64,000 nucleotides of DNA from Eubacteriales bacterium. Lineage in GTDB: Bacteria; Bacillota; Clostridia; Lachnospirales; Lachnospiraceae. Below, in pieces: positions 60,830-64,000 of this stretch. The stretch covers positions 88,726-152,725 of the forward strand of contig JAUNPS010000005.1 of the NCBI GenBank assembly GCA_030536575.1, written 5' to 3'. Numbering within the stretch: position 1 is the first letter of the stretch; the number at the start of each line of letters is the position of its first letter. The notes beneath the pieces are model-generated. The model saw nothing but the letters and a program-made list of their open reading frames with translations. It did not search any database and had not been told where the DNA came from. The position numbers and the translations under genes are program-made.

Positions 60830-62085
60830 CGGAGAATGTGACGGCGCTTAAAAGGCTTCTGCCTGACGGATGCGCCTTTCTGGCAGTAGTAAAAGCGAAT
60901 GCCTACGGGCATGGCGACCGGATTATTTCCCGGCATTTGCAGGACATTGGCGTGCGGAATTTTGCGGTGGCTACTCTTGAGGAGGGAATCCGGCTGCGGG
61001 AAGCGGGGATTACCGGGATGATTCTGATTCTGGGATATACAGCGCCTGCGCTGGCCGGGGAGATTGCGGGCTATGAGCTGACACAGACCGTGGTAGACTT
61101 TCGGCATGCGAAAGAATTGAATGAGAGGGGCATTCCTCTGAAAGTACATTTGAAAATTGATACGGGAATGCACAGGCTGGGGATAACGCCGGAGCATTTT
61201 TCGGAAATTCTGGAGATTTTTTCTATGGAGAATCTGACGGTCAGCGGGATGTTTACGCATCTTTGTGCGGCGGACAGCCTGGCGGATGGGGATGTGGCGT
61301 TTTCGCAGAGACAGATTGCGGCGTTTTTTGATTTGAAAAAGCATCTGGAGCGGGCGCTGGCACATCCGAAGCTGACGGTACATATTCAGAGCAGTTATGG
61401 GATTTTAAATTATCCGGGGCTTCCCTGTGATTTTGCAAGGGTTGGGATTCTGATGTATGGGTGTTTTAGTGACAGGCGGCGGGAAGTGCGGATGGTTCCG
61501 ACGCTGCGGCCCGTGCTTTCCTTGAAGGCGCGGATTGCGGCAATACATGAGTTGGCGGATGGGGAGAGCGTTGGGTATGGGAGGACGTGGACGGCGCGGG
61601 GGAGGCGGCGGATTGCGGTGGTTCCGGTGGGGTATGCGGATGGGTATCCAAGGGCGCTGTCGGTGGTGGACGCGCGAAACGGGAGCGACGAGGCCAGAGG
61701 AACCCTCGGCCCCTCCGGGCCGGAAATGCCTGGTCGTCCGGCTGGAGTCACCGGGTCGGAATTGCCAAGACGGCCAATCGGAGCCGCTGGCCTGGAAAAT
61801 TCTGGCCCTTCCCGTATTTCCGCCGGGCCAGACGTCCCCGCCCTTCCTTCCGTCCTGATCTGCGAGCAGTACGCCCCGATCGCCGGCCGCATCTGTATGG
61901 ATCAAATGATGGTAGACGTGACCGAAATCCCGCAGGCCGCACCCGGCCAAATCGTCACACTGATCGGGAAAGACGGCCAGCGTGAGATCCTGGCGGAGGA
62001 AGTAGCCGAATGGGCGGGCACAATCACGAATGAACTGTTAAGCCGCCTGGGACCCCGGATTCCCCGCGTGGAAATTCCTTCTTGA
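60772..62085 (+). CDS. vanT: VanT C-terminal half: serine/alanine racemase as a separate gene
   Basis: 437 residues. PLP lysine Lys41 (AVVKANAYGHGD), SVGYGRTWTA tyrosine region and RICMDQMMVDVT are intact. In the van context it should racemise L-Ser (and L-Ala) to D-Ser. It overlaps the membrane gene by 58 bases in the -1 frame; the ATG lies inside codons for LWK. About 56 residues (305-360), in 12-residue tandem units, are inserted between GYADGYPRALS and the strand LICEQYAPIAGRI, where other racemases have a short turn. Confidence 0.83.
   Translation: MENTREMERVWASVDLAALTENVTALKRLLPDGCAFLAVVKANAYGHGDRIISRHLQDIGVRNFAVATLEEGIRLREAGITGMILILGYTAPALAGEIAGYELTQTVVDFRHAKELNERGIPLKVHLKIDTGMHRLGITPEHFSEILEIFSMENLTVSGMFTHLCAADSLADGDVAFSQRQIAAFFDLKKHLERALAHPKLTVHIQSSYGILNYPGLPCDFARVGILMYGCFSDRRREVRMVPTLRPVLSLKARIAAIHELADGESVGYGRTWTARGRRRIAVVPVGYADGYPRALSVVDARNGSDEARGTLGPSGPEMPGRPAGVTGSELPRRPIGAAGLENSGPSRISAGPDVPALPSVLICEQYAPIAGRICMDQMMVDVTEIPQAAPGQIVTLIGKDGQREILAEEVAEWAGTITNELLSRLGPRIPRVEIPS
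61684..61851 (+). repeat. 36-nt in-frame tandem repeat within the racemase gene
   Basis: Four full and one partial degenerate units of 36 bases, at 61684, 61720, 61756, 61792 and 61828. They encode 12-residue units ending in Gly: SDEARGTLGPSG, PEMPGRPAGVTG, SELPRRPIGAAG, LENSGPSRISAG. Codon style changes here from G/T-ending to C-ending codons. Confidence 0.75.
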
Positions 62086-62130
62086 CATTTCCGTAAAAAG
62101 CCCCGCTCTTAAAAGCTGCGCCTAGCGAAA

Positions 62131-62170
62131 CAGAGACAGGCCTGACCCGCTTCTGTCACGTCTGTCTCTG
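62131..62170 (-). terminator. Terminator-like hairpin overlapping the end of the ABC exporter gene
   Basis: CAGAGACAG (62131-62139) and CTGTCTCTG (62162-62170) form a 9-bp stem across the exporter stop codon, followed on the minus strand by only TTTCG. It could end transcription of both convergent genes weakly. Confidence 0.45.
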
Positions 62171-63790
62171 AAAAAATTTCCCTTTTTTGCAAAATTCCTC
62201 ATAAGAACCCCTTTTAACGATTCTTCCATCCTCCATAAAAAGAATCTCATCATACCTCTTCACCAGCTCCTCAAAATAGTGATGCGAAACATGAATCATT
62301 CCCCACGGCTGTCCCAAAAGCCACTCTTCCATCTGGTATTGGCTATTTAAGTCAAGCGCCGACGTCGCCTCATCCAAAAACAAAAATTCCGGCTCCCGGA
62401 TGCAGGCCCTCGCAAGCGCAATCCGCTGCTTCTCTCCCCCGGACAATTGCCCCGCGGAAATCCCTTTCCCGTCCAACTCCTCCAGCCCAAAAATCTCGAT
62501 CATGGCCTGAATCCGCTCCTCGGAATACTCCTGAAAAAGCGTAAGATTGTCCCGTAAAGACCCAGCAAACACATAACTGTCCTGAAAAACAAACGAAAGC
62601 TTTTTGTACCAGGAACGCTTCTCACAATTTCTGAAATCAACTCCGTCTGCCGTAATGGTTCCTTCATCGTAATCCAGTACCTGGCCCGCCACCTTTAAAA
62701 GGCTGCTTTTCCCACTCCCATTTTCTCCAATCACCAGATATTTCTTCCCGGAAAGCAGTTCCAAATTAATATCCTCCAGAATCTTTCGATTCCCGATAGA
62801 AAGCGAAACATGCTGAAAACAGAGCTTCTTTATAGAAGTCAGCGGAACCTCCTCCTTCCGTTCCGAAGCCTCATCTGCACGCTTTGCGAATGCATCCAGT
62901 TTCTCCTTTAAAGGTTTCACCGCAAGTATGGAATTGATATAATAAGTAATCGTAGTAACCGGATTTGCCAGTAAATCCGTAATTTGTAAAATTGCCAGCA
63001 TCGCGCCGATGGTCAATCCTTTCCGAACAATGTAATACACTCCTAAGGCTATGATGAGAAAATTACAGAAATACCCCGCTGTCATACTGAACAAATTCGC
63101 GTACATCTGCAACTTGGCCGCACGATACTGCTTCGCATTAATTTCCTCATTCGCCGCCTTGACCTTATTCAGCATAACGTTCTCGAACAGATAGGTTTTG
63201 ATCAAATGCATCCCTTCCAGAAAGCCAGTAAGCTTCTCATTATAAGCGATTCTGGCATTCGATAACTTCACTTTCGAAGCCTGCATTGGTTTCTGAAAAA
63301 TCACTGGATTTATCGCCAACAAAAGAATCTGGAAACAGATAATCAGAAGAATTTTCCAATTCAAGGACGCCAACGCATAAACCGAAAAAACGATCGTCAT
63401 GACTGCCTGGAACACATTTAACAGATTCTCATAAAAATCATTGATGACCATTGGAACGTCATTATTGATAATGGAAATGTATTCCCCTTTTTTGGCGTCG
63501 AGCGCTGATAGCTTTTCCGTATTCAGAATCGATCTGGCAATCCCGTCCCGATAATCGGAAGTCAGTTGGTTCGTCCATTTTGTTTTAATTAGTTGAAAAA
63601 CACTCTCTGTGCCGATGATCAGCAAGATATTAAAAAGCAACAGCAAAAAATTTCGGCTAAGCCCTGTATTCTGTACTGCCGCATCAAGCAAACGACTGAT
63701 ATTCAGCGGCATCTCCACCTCAGCCCAACGGCTGATGCCAAGGCACGCCAAGCAGAAAAACAGACCGATTCTTGTCTTCTTCGTCTTCAT
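62156..63790 (-). CDS. ABC transporter, fused membrane and ATPase domains (exporter type)
   Basis: 544 residues. Six membrane segments (about 10-290), then an ATPase with Walker A GENGSGKSSLLK, signature LSGGEKQRIALARA and Walker B FLFLDEATSALDL. The shape is that of type IV exporters for lipids, peptides or drugs, working as a homodimer or with a partner half beyond the window. The gene converges on vanT with 70 bp between them. Substrate unknown. Confidence 0.87.
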   Translation of the reverse strand: MKTKKTRIGLFFCLACLGISRWAEVEMPLNISRLLDAAVQNTGLSRNFLLLLFNILLIIGTESVFQLIKTKWTNQLTSDYRDGIARSILNTEKLSALDAKKGEYISIINNDVPMVINDFYENLLNVFQAVMTIVFSVYALASLNWKILLIICFQILLLAINPVIFQKPMQASKVKLSNARIAYNEKLTGFLEGMHLIKTYLFENVMLNKVKAANEEINAKQYRAAKLQMYANLFSMTAGYFCNFLIIALGVYYIVRKGLTIGAMLAILQITDLLANPVTTITYYINSILAVKPLKEKLDAFAKRADEASERKEEVPLTSIKKLCFQHVSLSIGNRKILEDINLELLSGKKYLVIGENGSGKSSLLKVAGQVLDYDEGTITADGVDFRNCEKRSWYKKLSFVFQDSYVFAGSLRDNLTLFQEYSEERIQAMIEIFGLEELDGKGISAGQLSGGEKQRIALARACIREPEFLFLDEATSALDLNSQYQMEEWLLGQPWGMIHVSHHYFEELVKRYDEILFMEDGRIVKRGSYEEFCKKGKFFQRQT

Positions 63791-63852
63791 AAAAAACCGC
63801 CCGCTCCTTTTTATTTATTCAAATGCCATTGTCTTGTCTGTTGATTGTGACT

Positions 63853-63861
63853 ATTATAGCA
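63853..63861 (-). promoter_or_regulatory. Extended -10 promoter of the ABC exporter
   Basis: TGC-TATAAT on the minus strand, with no clear -35, 63 bp before the exporter start. Confidence 0.5.
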
Positions 63862-64000
63862 CTAATTTTGGACTTAGAATAGAATATAAATGGACGGCGC
63901 TCTAAAATGGACGCCAATCTACACAAAGCAGATTGATCTTTCCGGCCTGACTTTTACAGTTTACAGATTAAAAATCCCCGTAAAGCTTGAATTTAACGCC
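63862..64000. other. Right edge of the window, no clear gene
   Basis: An ATG at 63890 opens a plus-strand frame of 37 codons to the edge but has no ribosome binding site. On the minus strand the last 33 bases (63968-64000) could be the end of a gene finishing GVKFKLYGDF. Neither can be decided from this window. Confidence 0.3.

Overview
The window looks like a chromosomal segment of an anaerobic, endospore-forming, low-G+C-phylum but fairly GC-rich Clostridia, most likely Lachnospiraceae. Grounds: an NfnAB-type electron-bifurcating transhydrogenase, Re-type citrate synthase, Rex, SpoIIIE/FtsK, TepA, RemA, a Csp-like subtilase, a cysteine-rich spore-coat-like protein, CFI-box and small unannotated proteins, and strong AGGAGG ribosome binding sites. 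I cannot name the species. No rRNA, tRNA, CRISPR, prophage or insertion sequence was seen.

Layout. 1-14.4 kb (all minus strand): nfnB (cut by the window edge)-nfnA, ftsK, uppP, tepA, a CFI-box protein, yebC, a CBS/CNNM membrane protein, mazF, alr, nnr, rex, lysC. 14.5-17.1 kb: an ABC-F ATPase converges on a YkgJ-like cysteine-cluster protein through a shared terminator. 17.2-20.9 kb: icd, an FCD-type GntR regulator and Re-citrate synthase, headed by a promoter buried in a 28-bp palindrome; these make 2-oxoglutarate. 21-22.9 kb: a RelB-PIN toxin-antitoxin pair and an intracellular subtilase. 23-35 kb: a long minus-strand operon (oligopeptide-type ABC importer, small membrane protein, ceramidase-like hydrolase, amidohydrolase, metallo-beta-lactamase-fold hydrolase, MATE exporter) ending in a broken copy of a secreted-protein gene. 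35.4-38.2 kb: divergent response regulator, sensor kinase and LysR regulator. 38.2-42 kb: HxlR/nitroreductase pair, second MATE exporter, AraC regulator. 41.9-44.8 kb: an intact copy of the secreted-protein gene followed by an esterase; its 5' leader resembles that of the importer's binding protein. 45-48 kb: sporulation-flavoured genes (Csp-like protease, Cys-rich protein, small proteins). 48-54.1 kb: housekeeping minus-strand genes (cinA, pgsA, rimO, DUF308, rpoZ, gmk, remA, yicC). 54.3-56 kb: rqcH. 56.1-62.1 kb: a complete vanG-type glycopeptide-resistance cluster, vanR-vanS-vanG-vanXY-vanT, with vanT split into two overlapping genes. 62.2-63.8 kb: an ABC exporter.

How genes work together. 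The van cluster has everything needed to sense glycopeptide, make D-Ala-D-Ser, remove D-Ala-ending precursors and supply D-Ser. The 23-45 kb region reads as a two-locus uptake and hydrolysis regulon for an unidentified substrate with its own two-component and LysR regulators.

The most novel signals are: (1) a structured intergenic repeat family at 17161-17374 and 49286-49435 whose hairpins covary and whose wobble pairs and tandem G-A pairs fit only the minus-strand RNA; (2) a perfect 12-bp inverted repeat before vanG that flanks the -10 box and would hide the vanG ribosome binding site only in read-through transcripts; (3) a 36-nt tandem repeat inserted in the racemase half of split vanT; (4) the shared leader linking the importer to the secreted protein. 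All functional statements rest on reading the sequence and on family knowledge; no searches were run.
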